A stretch of 64,000 nt of DNA from Medicago truncatula (Eukaryota; Streptophyta; Magnoliopsida; Fabales; Fabaceae), in the NCBI RefSeq assembly GCF_003473485.1, contig NC_053046.1, positions 37,037,832 to 37,101,831 of the forward strand, written 5' to 3'. The position numbers and the translations under genes are program-made. Below the pieces are notes generated by a model. It saw only the letters and a list, made by a program, of their open reading frames with translations. It searched no databases and was not told where the DNA came from. Below are positions 1-10,560 of this stretch, piece by piece; position 1 is the first letter of the stretch; each line of letters opens with the position of its first letter.

Positions 1-474
1 TTGAATTTTGGTATCTTGGTGAGGGAATTTATGATCATTTGACATCCTGAGATTTTAACTTTTAATTTTCACTAATAGTGTTTGTATTCTATAATGTTTT
101 TGTTATCTCATGATATATTCATAGTATGACAAAATGCAGATGAACATGGTTCCGGTACGAGGAGTTGATATTGTGTATCCTGCACTTGTCATTGTGAATA
201 TTACCCTGCATCCGTGAATAAATTGTGAGTGATCTGATCTTATATTACCCTGTGTTGTTTGGTCTGGTTGTGTTTTAACCTTTGTTATCAATCAAATGTA
301 AACAAAATTGAAGTTGCCAAGAATGTAATCCAAAATCATGATGTGTTATCTACTTATCTGATCAATGTAGAAATGAGTTTGAGGTCATTGAATTTCTGGT
401 TTAGAAGTCGTTATTCTAGGCTTATAATTTGGCATATAATGTTGCAGGAATTACAATCTGTTTGTGCTTCAAAT
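1..474. other. Flank or putative intron upstream of the hAT fragment
   Basis: No gene is recognised here. A reading frame is open from 259 but its first residues look unlike protein. A plausible intron acceptor (TTGCAG) ends at 447, just before the recognisable hAT coding sequence, so part of this stretch may be an intron of that element. Confidence 0.4.
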
Positions 475-1312
475 ATGAGGGATAATGATATTGATAGTAG
501 TGGAAGTCATGAAAATATGTGCGTTGATGGGGAAATTGAGAGCCAAGCTCGGGAAATTCCACCGGTAGCACTAATTGATCAAAATGCACAAGAAGTGTCT
601 TCTGATCCAAAGGATAAGAAGCGTAAGGGCAAGGCTAAGGCTAAGGACAAGGATACGGGCAAGGTCAAGAGCCAGGGTAAAGCCCTAACATCTGATGTGT
701 GGCTATATCTTGTGAAAGTTGGTATTGTAGATGGAGTAGAGAAATGTAGATGCAAGGCGTGTCACAAATTATTAACTTGTGAATCAGGAAGCGGAACTAG
801 TCATTTAAAGCGTCATGTACGTAGTTGTAGCAAGACTATAAAAAATCATGATGTGGGTGAAATGATGATTGATGTTGAAGGAAAATTAAGAAAGAAAAAG
901 TTTGACCCTATGGCTAATCGAGAATTTTTAGCTAGAATCATGATTACACATGGTGCACCATTTAATATGGTTGAGTGGAAGGTGTTTAGAGAATACCAGA
1001 AGTTTTTGAATGATGATTGTGTTTTCGTTAGTAGAAATACAATAGCCAAAGAGATTTTGAATGTTTATCGTGATGAGAAACAAAAGCTGAAATCACAGTT
1101 AGCTCAAATTCGAGGGAGAGTTTGCTTGACTTCTGATTGTTGGACGGCATGCAGCAATGAAGGTTATATTTCTTTAACTGCTCATTATGTTAATGTGAAT
1201 TGGAAGTTAGAAAGTAAGATTTTAGCATTTGCTCACATGGAACCCCCACATAGTGGGCGAGATTTAGCTTTGAAGGTTTTAGAAATGTTAGATGATTGGG
1301 GCATTGAAAAGA
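475..1312 (+). pseudogene. hAT-type transposase, N-terminal fragment with BED zinc finger
   Basis: This is the N-terminal part of a hAT-superfamily transposase of the RICESLEEPER/DAYSLEEPER type. The start at 475 is the first ATG after a likely acceptor at 447. Residues about 40-60 are Lys-rich, like a nuclear localisation signal. A BED finger follows (SDVWLYL, then C-x2-C and H-x3-H/C around 745-830), and after it the conserved 'LTSDCWTACSNEGYISLTAHYV' stretch begins at about 1125. Recognisable protein stops near 1312 ('DDWGIEKR'), without the rest of the catalytic core and the C-terminal dimerisation region. The frame stays open into the neighbouring LTR but that part is not hAT-like. The sequence after 1313 recurs near 11048, so the truncation predates the copia insertion. 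It is not functional as it stands. Confidence 0.75.
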
Positions 1313-1339
1313 GATGTGGAATTTGTGTTCGATGTGCAA

Positions 1340-1344
1340 GAATT
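1340..1344. repeat. Target-site duplication GAATT, left copy (copia)
   Basis: GAATT directly precedes the 5' LTR and is repeated exactly at 6225-6229 after the 3' LTR. Confidence 0.95.
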
Positions 1345-1690
1345 TGTTAGAAATTAAATCAAGAAATATCTAGAAGAGTATAGAAGCTTGGAGTTATTCT
1401 TTTTCATTAAGAGTTAAAAATATCTATATTATGTAGCACCACCTAGAATAATCTTGTAACCAAAAGAATAATCTAGTGCTGATTGTACACCACCTCTATA
1501 GGAATAATCTAGCACCATCCATAGCTAGAAAAATCTAGTAACCGACATTAAGTTTAAGAGCCTATAAAAGGCACATGCTTGTACCATATTGAATCATCAA
1601 GTCTTCGACAATAAAATTAGTGTGTGTTCAAAGAAATTCTCCATTGTTCTCTTAGTTATTACTTTGTGAGTTTGTGTCCCACTGATATCA
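1345..1690 (+). repeat. Copia 5' LTR
   Basis: 346 bp, TG...CA ends. It contains a TATA-like CTATAAAAGG at about 1562-1571 that would start the genomic RNA, and matches 5879-6224 at all but one position. Confidence 0.95.
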
Positions 1691-1693
1691 AAT

Positions 1694-1705
1694 TGGTATC
1701 AGAGC
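1694..1705 (+). other. Primer-binding site (initiator tRNA-Met)
   Basis: TGGTATCAGAGC lies three bases after the 5' LTR. This is the standard plant copia primer site complementary to the 3' end of initiator methionine tRNA. Confidence 0.92.
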
Positions 1706-1809
1706 AGGTTAGGTCCTGCAAGTGTCAGTGTCAAAAATAGTCTAAGTGTGTGAGGAACAAAAGAGTTCTCATTGTGTCGAAATTATTGTAAGCATATTCT
1801 GAGAAAGAT

Positions 1810-2838
1810 ATGTCAAACAATAATTTCAATATCGTTTGGTCCGGTCCTAAATTGAATTCTGAATTAGATTTCAATTATTGGGAATTTATGATGACAACAC
1901 ATCTTAAAGCTCACAACATCTGAAGCTATGTGGAGTCTGGTTTGCAACAAGGAGCTGATGAACTTGCTCGTAGAAGGGACCAGCTGGCACTATCACAAAT
2001 TCTTCAAGGAATAGATTACTCAATTTTCGGCAAAATAGCAAATGTGAAGACTTCGAAAGAAGCGTGGGACATATTGAAGTTGTCACATAAAGGAGTAGAG
2101 AAAGCTCAGAAATCAAAGCTGCAGTCTCTGCGTAGAGAATACGAAAGGTATGAAATGTCCAGTTCTGAAACAGTGGATCAATATTTTACTCGTGTTATAA
2201 ATCTTGTCAACAAAATGAGAGTGTATGGAGAAGATATTCAAGATAGCAAGGTGGTGGAGAAAATTCTACGCACCATGCCGATGAAATATGATCATGTGGT
2301 GACTATGATATTGGAGTCCCATGATACTGATACCTTGTCGGTAGCAGAGTTGCAGGGAAGCATTGAAAGCCATGTCAACCGAATATTGGAGAAGACTGAA
2401 AAAGTAAAGGAGGAAGCCTTGAAGAGCCAGGTGAACCTCAACAACGTTGCTGAATCCAGTCAGATGGGTGAAGCCAGAGCTCGTGACAATTTCAACAATG
2501 GAGGAAGAGGAAATTTCAGAGGAAGAGGTCGAGGAAGCTTTAGAGGAAGAGGACGTGGCAACTTCAACCAATGGAGAGACAACAATTACAACAATTTCAA
2601 TCCATCCCATCAAGGAAAAGGTGGAAACAATTTTGGTTCCAATAACCGTGGCAGAGGAAGAGGTTGTTACAACCAAGAGAGAACAAATAATGGTTGTTTT
2701 AATTGTGGAAAGTATGGGCACAAAGCAGCTGACTGCAGATATAAACATCAAGCAAATATGGCAGAGAATTCATATCAACATTTTGGTGAGTCTTCTCAAA
2801 ATCAACATAGTTTATTTTTAGCAAGCAATACACTTTAA
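1810..2838 (+). pseudogene. Copia gag, interrupted by an in-frame stop
   Basis: The capsid/nucleocapsid region starts at ATG 1810. Codon 38 is TGA (1921-1923); the frame continues unbroken for 300 further codons of typical copia Gag ('ARRRDQLALSQI' onwards). A Gly/Arg/Asn-rich RNA-binding stretch lies at about 2480-2690, followed by a CCHC zinc knuckle at 2695-2736 (C-x2-C-x4-H-x4-C). A second in-frame TAA at 2836-2838 separates gag from pol, whose frame is the same; related elements read through here as one polyprotein, so this stop is also best seen as a lesion. Both stops are consistent with C-to-T type transitions. Confidence 0.9.
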
Positions 2839-5800
2839 GAAGAAGAAAATATTTGGTATTTGGACACCGGGTGTAGTAATCACATGTGTGGGAAAAAAGA
2901 ATTATTTTCTTCTCTGGACGAAACGGTAAAATCTACCGTGAAGTTTGGAAATAATTCAAATATTCCAATTGAGGGGAAAGGCCAAATTGCTATCAGATTG
3001 AAAGATGGATCGCAAAATTTTATTGGTGATGTTTTCTATGCTCCCGGTCTTCATCACAATCTCTTAAGCATGGGACAGCTGTCTGAGAAAGATTACAACA
3101 TGCAGATTCACAAAGGCTATTGCACGTTGATTGATGGAAATGGGAGATTCATCACAAAGGTAAAAATGTCTCCTAACCGCCTATTCCCTCTAAGAATTCA
3201 ACATGATCAATTTCCTTGCTTGAGTTCAATAATTCCAAATAATGATTGGTTGTGGCACATGAGATTTGGTCACTTTCATTTTTCTGGATTGAATTATCTG
3301 TCACGAAAAGAATATGTTTCTGGTTTGCCTGTTGTGAAAATTCCAAGTGGTGTATGCGAGACATGTCAAATGGGAAAGAAGCATAGAGAATCATTTCCAA
3401 CCGGAAAGTCTTGGAGAGCAAAGAAACTCTTGGAGATCGTTCATTCAGATTTGTGCTCGGTTGAAATACCAACACCTGGTGGATGCAGGTATTTTATTAC
3501 TTTCATTGATGATTTTAGCAGAAAGGCATGGGTATATTTTCTGAAGCAGAAATCAGAAGCTGTTGATTCCTTCAAGACATTCAAAGCGTTCGTAGAAAAA
3601 CAAAGTGGTTGTCTAATCAAAGCACTAAGAACAGACAGAGGCCAAGAATACCTCGTCGGCACAGATTTCTTTGAGCAACATGGAATCCAACATCAATTGA
3701 CAACAAGATATACTCCTCAACAAAATGGAGTAGCTGAAAGGAAGAACAGAACAATCATGGATATGGTGAGATGTATGCTGAAAGCCAAACAAATGGCAAA
3801 GGAATTTTGGGCAGAAGCAGTTGCTACTGCAGTTTATATTTTGAACAGATGTCCAACAAAAAGTGTTCAAGAGAAGACTCCCGAAGAAGCATGGAGTGGA
3901 AGGAGGCCCTCAATCAGGCACCTCAGAGTTTTTGGATGTATTGCTTATGCTCATGTACCAGATCAAATAAGAAAGAAGTTAGATGATAAAGGCAAGAGAT
4001 GTATTTTTATTGGCTACTGCTCAAATTCAAAGGCCTATAAGTTTTACAATCTAGAGACCAAGAAGGTGATCATCAGTAGAGATGTGACATTTGATGAAGG
4101 AGGGATGTGGAATTGGTCATCAAAGTCACAAAAGGAGCCAATTGTAACTCCAAATGATTATGAAGAGGAAGATGAGCATGTAGATACAACACCTGATGAG
4201 CCTGATGAGCCTGAAACATCGAACAGAGAAAAAAGGAATCGAAGATTACCAGCTCGGCTACAAGACTGTGTTTTGGGTACCGACAATGACCCATCTGATG
4301 AAGAGATCATTAACTTTGCTTTGTTTGCAGATTGTGAGCCAGTTACTTTTGAAGAAGCCTCGCGTGATGAAAATTGGATAAAAGCTATGGATGAAGAAAT
4401 CAATGCAATTGAGAAGAATAAAACATGGGAGCTGACTGAATTACCACCAGACAAGAAGCCAATAGGAGTGAAGTGGGTGTACAAGACAAAGTACAAACCC
4501 AGTGGTGAGATTGATCGCTATAAAGCGAGGCTGGTGGCTAAAGGCTACAAACAAAAACCAGGTATTGATTATTTTGAAGTATTTGCTCCTGTTGCAAGAT
4601 TAGATACAATTCGCATGCTTATTTCACTCTCAGCTCAAAATAACTGGAAAATACATCAAATGGATGTTAAGTCTGCATTTCTTAATGGTACTTTGGAAGA
4701 AGAGGTGTATGTTGAGCAGCCTGCAGGATATGTGGTTAGAGGAAAGGAGGATAAAGTATATAGATTGAAGAAAGCATTGTATGGCTTGAAGCAGGCGCCA
4801 AGAGCATGGTACAAAAAGATTGATTCTTATTTTATTCAAAACGGCTTTCAAAGATGTCCATTCGAGCACACACTCTACATCAAATTCATTGATCCTGGAG
4901 ATGTTCTTATTGTGTGCCTCTATGTCGATGATTTGATATTCACCGGTAACAATTCAAAGATGATCGCTGAATTCAGGGAGGCTATGATAAGTTATTTTGA
5001 AATGACAGATTTGGGCTTGATGTCCTATTTTCTCGGCATTGAGGTCATTCAACAGAAGGATGGAATCTTTATCTCTCAGAAGAAGTATGCAAGTGATATT
5101 TTGAAGAAATTCAAGATGGAGCATTCAAAGCCAATTTCCACGCCGGTTGAAGAAAAGTTGAAGCTGACAAGAGAAAGCGATGGTAAAAGGGTAGACTCAA
5201 CTCATTACAAAAGTTTGATTGGAAGTTTGAGATATTTGACTGCAACAAGGCCAGATATAGTATATGGAGTTGGTTTACTTAGCAGATACATGGAGGATCC
5301 GTGTGTTAGTCATTTGCAAGGAGCCAAGAGGATTCTTCGTTATATTAAAGGTACTCTGACCGAAGGAATTTTTTATGGTAATAATAGTGATGTGAAGCTT
5401 GTTGGATATACAGATAGTGATTGGGCAGGAGATACAGAAACAAGAAAAAGCACGTCAGGTACGCATTTCATCTAGGAACCGGTGCAATATCATGGTCTTC
5501 GAAGAAACAACCTGTGGTTGCTCTTTCAACAGCAGAAGCAGAATATATAGCAGCAACCAGTTGTGCTACTCAAACAGTGTGGCTGAGAAGAATTTTAGAA
5601 GTGATGCATCATGAGCAGAACACTCCTACAAAGATATATTGTGATAACAAGTCAGCAATTGCATTGAGCAAAAATCCAGTTTTTCATGGACGGTCCAAGC
5701 ATATTGACATCCGGTTTCACAAGATACGAGAGTTAATTGCTGAGAAAGAAGTGGTGATCGAGTATTGTCCCACTGAAGAGCAAATTGCAGATATTTTTAC

Positions 5801-5864
5801 AAAGCCATTGAAGATTGAGTCATTTTACAAATTGAAGAAAATGCTTGGAATGATGAAAGCTTGA
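2839..5864 (+). pseudogene. Copia pol (PR-INT-RT-RNase H), frameshifted
   Basis: Protease has DTG at about 2863. The GAG-pre-integrase segment follows at about 3240-3400, then the integrase core with its D, D and E positions between about 3440 and 3750 ('[13 protein letters not shown]'). Reverse transcriptase runs from about 4430, with the catalytic YVDD at 4921-4932, and RNase H follows. A single missing base at about 5460 shifts the frame inside RNase H: the first frame stops at 5475 and the second continues to 5864 with 'STAEAEYIAAT' and the terminal 'RSKHIDIRFHKIRE'. Apart from that shift and the gag stops, the domains look intact. Confidence 0.92.
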
Positions 5865-5867
5865 TTT

Positions 5868-5878
5868 AAGGGAGGCAA
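5868..5878 (+). other. Polypurine tract
   Basis: AAGGGAGGCAA abuts the 3' LTR and would prime plus-strand synthesis. Confidence 0.8.
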
Positions 5879-6224
5879 TGTTAGAAATTAAATCAAGAAA
5901 TATCTAGAAGAGTATAGAAGCTTGGAGTTATTCTTTTTCATTAAGAGTTAAAAATATCTATATTATGTAGCACCACCTAGAATAATCTTGTAACCAAAAG
6001 AATAATCTAGTGCTGATTGTACACCACCTCTATAGGAATAATCTAGCACCATCCATAGCTAGAAAAATCTAGTAACCGACATTAAGTTTAAGAGCCTATA
6101 AAAGGCACATGTTTGTACCATATTGAATCATCAAGTCTTCGACAATAAAATTAGTGTGTGTTCAAAGAAATTCTCCATTGTTCTCTTAGTTATTACTTTG
6201 TGAGTTTGTGTCCCACTGATATCA
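5879..6224 (+). repeat. Copia 3' LTR
   Basis: 346 bp, differs from the 5' LTR only at 6112 (T instead of C) by eye. It is followed by the GAATT duplication at 6225-6229. Confidence 0.95.
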
Positions 6225-6277
6225 GAATTTATATAGAGCTACATCAAATAATTTTTTGTCACCACAAAATCAAACAA

Positions 6278-6410
6278 ACATTTACATGAATATGAATTTA
6301 TGATGATTTGGTAACTTTTGATTTTGTCCACACACTATGGCTTTTTTCACTCTTGCACTCCACATGCATTGCCCAATCAAAATTCACTTTTGCATTCAAC
6401 ATAATAACTC
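6278..6410 (+). repeat. Dispersed repeat, copy 1 (partner at 16404-16540)
   Basis: About 130 bp shares the order and most bases of 16404-16540, including the segment beginning TTTATGATGATTTG and the segment CTTTTTTCACTCTTGCACTC. No coding capacity, no inverted ends seen. It is probably part of an uncharacterised transposon. Confidence 0.7.
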
Positions 6411-6980
6411 ATGAGTTTCTTTTCCACAATATCATTGACTATCTCATTTTCATTAAAGTTGGTTTGTCTTCAAAGTATATGGAGTAGTTTGAGATTATGT
6501 AAATTACGAAAGCTTTTCTTGGTGCATTGAGTTATGCATAATTGCATATTGGAAACTGTTAATTAGAAAATTATAACATCCGTGAATGAAAGTAGAGCTA
6601 GATATTTCAATGAATTAATATGACATAATCCTTCACAAAGAGCCCCTGTCTTTCATGTTAATTCGTAATTAGACTATTAATACGATTCAAAAACCTTTCT
6701 TCAAAAAAAAAAAAAAAAAAACCTATGACATGCATGATGTGAAAATATCAAGAGTGTGTACTACGGTATATTAATATGCAAATACTATTTTATTAAGTAA
6801 AAGGAAAATGCTTTTTTTTTTATTTTTTATTTTTTAAATACAGTTCATGTATGTATATTGAAGAGTTTATTCTACGATTAATCTTAAAGGTATGCGGTAA
6901 GGGGATCCGCTTCACACACAAAAATTACCATGGCATAGGTTAACTAAGTTTTTTTTTTTGTTGTTCTTGAAAAAAACACA
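6411..6980. other. AT-rich intergenic sequence
   Basis: Homopolymer A and T runs (6703-6720, 6812-6835, 6950-6960) and no recognisable gene or repeat boundary. Confidence 0.5.
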
Positions 6981-6981
6981 A

Positions 6982-7470
6982 TTAATTCATTTCTTCCATA
7001 GCTGCAGCCATAATATAAGATGACATATGCTCATGTATTTGGCAACAAGCGTACAACAATATCGTTTTGGCTAACAAATGAGAAACATTAATTGTTTGTC
7101 TCTGAATAAAACTTATCTTAGAGTTTTGTGTAAGACTAATCGAAACTTTGGAAAAATTTAAAATAGCATCAAAATTGGAATTGACACCGAAGTTACTTCG
7201 GATATCGTAAACCACTTGTTTGTCTCTGAATAAAACTTATCTTAGAGTTTTGTGTAAGACTAATCGAAACTTTGAAAAAATTTAAAATAGCATCAAAATT
7301 GGAATTGACACCGAAGTTACTTCGGATATCGTAAACCACTTGTTTACAGTCAAGTTTAATAAACACACGTATAAACCCAGATATCAAGCCAGTTGGTTGC
7401 CTCTTTTAAGCCTAGTGCCTCTGCTTTCTTAGAGTTTTGCAACCCTCTATACCAAGTAGCCAGTTGTTTT
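6982..7470 (-). pseudogene. LINE RNase H-like (RVT_3) fragment with internal tandem duplication
   Basis: Read on the minus strand from about 7470, the sequence encodes 'WYRGLQNSKKAEALGLKEA', then 'LDCKQVVYDI', 'SKISFIQRQT' and a final 'VSHLLAKTILLYA...MEEMN' ending at 6982. This is the order of the RNase H domain found at the 3' end of plant non-LTR retrotransposons and related host proteins. Frameshifts occur near 7390 and at the edge of a 124-bp tandem duplication that repeats the middle of the domain, so the reading frame is broken. Confidence 0.8.
7092..7339. repeat. Tandem duplication, 2 x 124 bp
   Basis: 7092-7215 and 7216-7339 are identical except for one base (G versus A in the run after GAAACTTTG). 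Six bases of a third unit start at 7340. The unit length is not a multiple of three, so it shifts the RNase H-like frame it lies in. Confidence 0.95.
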
Positions 7471-8368
7471 GATTTGTTTGTGTTCGAGCTGGTTCGCTTT
7501 ATGCTATTGTTCCACCTTTTCTTTGTCTTTGGATTTTGGCATCGGGTTATTGGTGGGTCAAGTTTTTGGACATGTTAAGGTGTCTGCTCTGGTGGTTTGT
7601 GAGTTGATGGGTGCCTTTTTTGACTTGTGTCGGGAGTTTTGTGGGCCGATCGATTTTGATTCGAGGTCGGGAGCACGTTTGTGACTCGGGTCCTTTTAGG
7701 CTGCTGTGATGTCTCCTCCGATAGACCGGGACTTGAGTGGTGGTCGAAGCTGAACGTTTGAAGCAAAATCACTATCGGGTGCCTAATTGATAAATGTTGG
7801 CGGTGTTGGTTCTTTGAGGAGTTGTTGTTAGGGGATTCGACATTTTGAGGGTGCTGGTGGTGTTTCTTTGGGGGTTTTTGGTGTTTTTATTTTCTCTTTT
7901 TGGTGTAATACTTGGGATTTAATTCCCTTATATATATATATTTGCCATTAAAAAAAAGTAGTCTTTCTTTGCCAATGAATCCTACAAACAACGATCTAGC
8001 CCAGACTTGAAGTCAAGGCATCTTACGTTGCTTCACGATGTTCCCTTCAGCGGCATACATGCTTCCTCTTGAACAAAGTATCATGCGCGATCTTTACAGC
8101 CACACGGGAAGAGATCTCAACAATGATTTAGAGTTTGTCGTTTCTCTGCTTCCATATACACAAAAGAGTCATAGTAAACATGCAGGAATTTTATTACAAA
8201 ATAAAATCAAGAAGTTGAAAGAATAACGCCACAAAATCTTCAGTTGTTTCAATTTTCTCATAAATAAAACTCCATAGTCATGTCTCGTTCCATATCTCTT
8301 CAACTCTCATACACCTAAAGAAAACATCTCTGTCATTCTCAAAAAATATGTCTCAGTAAATACATTTA
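7471..8368. other. Degenerate retroelement flank, no intact gene
   Basis: 7480-7960 is G/T-rich on the plus strand and resembles the non-coding flank of a LINE. A 62-codon frame at 8038-8226 has no recognised domain. I see no functional gene. Confidence 0.45.
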
Positions 8369-9182
8369 GTGTGTGTTTGGTTCTGCGGTGAGTAGAATTG
8401 ATTTTGATAGAATTGAGTTTGAGTGAATTGATTTTGGTTAGAAGTGAGTTATGACTAAAGTGGTTTATGTTTGGATACCTTCTTAGTAAACGTGATTTAT
8501 AGCGAATGTGTTGTTTGAATCAAAATTGCTTTTTAACATATAATTACCAAAATGGGTTTTTAGTAAATGTGTGTTAAACTAAATCTCTTTTTCATTTAGG
8601 ATGAGTATTTAAATTTTATTAAATTGATAAATTAAAATAACTGTATGGTATTTAAATTCTTATTAAATTAATAAATTAAAATATAATTGTATTGAATTTG
8701 ATTCATATTGATTTTTTTAAAATATAATTTTCTTTTTAATTTATCTTCAGAAAGCAACATAGCAAAAAAATGAAAAGTGTTGAGAAAAAAAAAATTAAAG
8801 TATATTCAAACATGTAAAGTAAAAAATAAAACGTAATTTCAACTAAAAAAATTATGTTGCCCTATTATTATAGATCTATAAAAAAAAAAGTGCATTATTT
8901 TAGAGCGTACATGAATAAATGTAGAAAAATAAAGTTACTTGTAAACTAAAGGGTACAAAATTGTAATTGTAGTTATTAATACTCTTCAAACACTACTAGC
9001 CACATTACCACATCACAGAATCGATTTGCAAAAGCTACTATTACCTGCTTCAATGAAACGCAAGTTTGGAGTAAAAAATCACATCAAAAAATATGTAGCC
9101 AAACATGTAGTTTGGTTGTAAAATTGAGTCTAACCCCTTAAACTCACGTTTGATGATTTCAAACGTCAAACCAAACATAGAC
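8369..9182. mobile_element. PIF/Harbinger (Tourist-like) non-autonomous element
   Basis: 814 bp bounded by short imperfect inverted ends (GTGTGTGTTTGGTT at left, the complement of GTCTATGTTTGGTT at right) and flanked by TTA on both sides (8366-8368, 9183-9185), the preferred 3-bp target of PIF/Harbinger. The interior is AT-rich without an open frame. Confidence 0.7.
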
Positions 9183-9185
9183 TTA

Positions 9186-10194
9186 TTCAAACACTGAACA
9201 CCTTGAATTTACAATCCATCTCTAGTAGGTGGACAATGGACAAAGATATATCTAATAGATAGTTTTTACTCTGCATTATCATAAAAAAATTGTTAGAAAA
9301 TTGATTTTGACTATCATTGATGGTTAGAATTGCAAATACTTGGGGGAGGTCTCTACCTTATTTTTGCGTGTTTTACAAATATTTGTTTGGATGTATAAAT
9401 ATATACAAATAATATAGTTAGAAAACTTGGTATATATTTTCAAAACATAAAATACAAAAAATATAGCATCAAACCGCATAACGCGTAGTTAAAATAATGG
9501 AAATATTAACCAGTGTCATATTAAAGAAGCAAATATAGTAATTTTTGTATTGAAAATTGTGTAATCAATTTTTCAAAAATCAAAAAAGTGTTATTTTAAT
9601 TTTAATTCAAATTTTCATTTTTTGGATTCCTTAACAAGTGTCCCAGAGACACCGGTTAACAGAACCCTTAAAATAATAATGGAACTTAATTTCCTTAATT
9701 GGCACATGTCCCTCAAAATAAATCTTGTAGAAGACATTGTATGAAACTTATGCAGTACCTATACTTCAAATTGAAGATTTGTCTAATACTCAACACACAC
9801 CATAGTTACATACTTGCATTAAATTATTATTGGTATTTATGCGTCATTGTCATGTTTTTGCCATGGACCTATTCATTGGTCGGTTCAAATTGAGAGGATG
9901 AGAAAGAATTGAAAACATTGATTCACCACATAAACCGACTCAAAATTAACTGATATAAGAAATTTAAAGAAAGCACTCAAAATGAGTTCCGGACTCATGA
10001 CTGGGATGCTTCAAGTAAACAAACAAAGCATCCTAAAAGAATTTCACTACTCAATTTTTGATCTCACAATAGATACAAGAAGGTCAACTTTTTTGTACCT
10101 TAAGCTAGGTAAAAATGATTCAAAGCTAACTAACAAATATTATAACAAAGCTAAACCTGCTCATTATATGATTCATTTTTTCATTTCAACATGC
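9186..10194. other. AT-rich intergenic sequence
   Basis: No gene is recognised. The reading frames at 9699-9893 and 9982-10368 have no family resemblance; the second runs antisense to the kinase relic. Confidence 0.4.
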
Positions 10195-10560
10195 TTATGC
10201 AGAAGAAATCTCAATCTCAGCCTGTGGGAAAAGTATTGGAACTGCAAATTCAGGTGGCATTTTTGTTATCTCTCTCAATCTCACAAACTTCCTTCATCGT
10301 CGGCCTCTTCTCCGAATCCGGATCAACACAAACTCTTATTAATTCAGCAACTTGTTCAACCTGATTGATCTTCTTATGAAATTGCTAGAATTTGATCCAC
10401 CATTTCCTTGAGAGGTTTGTCCCATTTCAGGCTGGTAAGAGCCACAGGAGGGTTCTATTCATGCATGTGCTCAATTCCGGCGGCAGTAAGCCATTGCCAT
10501 TGCAATTCCATGTCTTGCAGCTTCTTTCTGCAAGTCACTGAGAAAATACAAAAGACAAAT
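10195..10560 (-). pseudogene. Relic of an LRR receptor-like kinase (MALE DISCOVERER/MRH1 type), C-terminal part
   Basis: On the minus strand one frame reads 'KKINQVEQVAELIRVCVDP' followed by 'DSEKRPTMKEVCEI', the conserved end of a protein kinase domain (subdomain XI). A second frame continues with 'ITKMPPEFAVP' and ends '...AEIEISSA' at a stop at 10195-10197. This matches the C-terminus I recall for the At3g56050/At2g40270 group of inactive LRR kinases. Upstream, 10440-10560 carries a weaker match ('ARHGIAMAMAYC') with stops. Frameshifts and in-frame stops make it non-functional. It may be the remains of a once-syntenic gene, since the same family neighbours PMT and ferritin genes in Arabidopsis. 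Confidence 0.75.

Larger units (their letters stand above)
1345..6224 (+). mobile_element. Ty1/copia LTR retrotransposon, structurally complete
   Basis: The element is 4,880 bp, begins TGTTAG and ends TATCA. It has two 346-bp LTRs and a perfect 5-bp target duplication GAATT (1340-1344 and 6225-6229). Domain order gag, protease, integrase, reverse transcriptase, RNase H is diagnostic of Ty1/copia. The LTRs differ at a single site by eye (C at 1578, T at 6112), so insertion was recent. The coding region has two in-frame stops and one frameshift, so this copy cannot make its own polyprotein. The lineage within copia is not resolved; it is TNT1/Ivana-like. Confidence 0.96.

Noticed and set aside
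259-474. N-terminal 72 codons of the hAT frame as protein
   Set aside because: Composition is unlike the family and an acceptor site precedes the plausible start at 475.
2266-2751. 161-codon minus-strand frame
   Set aside because: Antisense shadow of the Gly/Arg-rich gag region.
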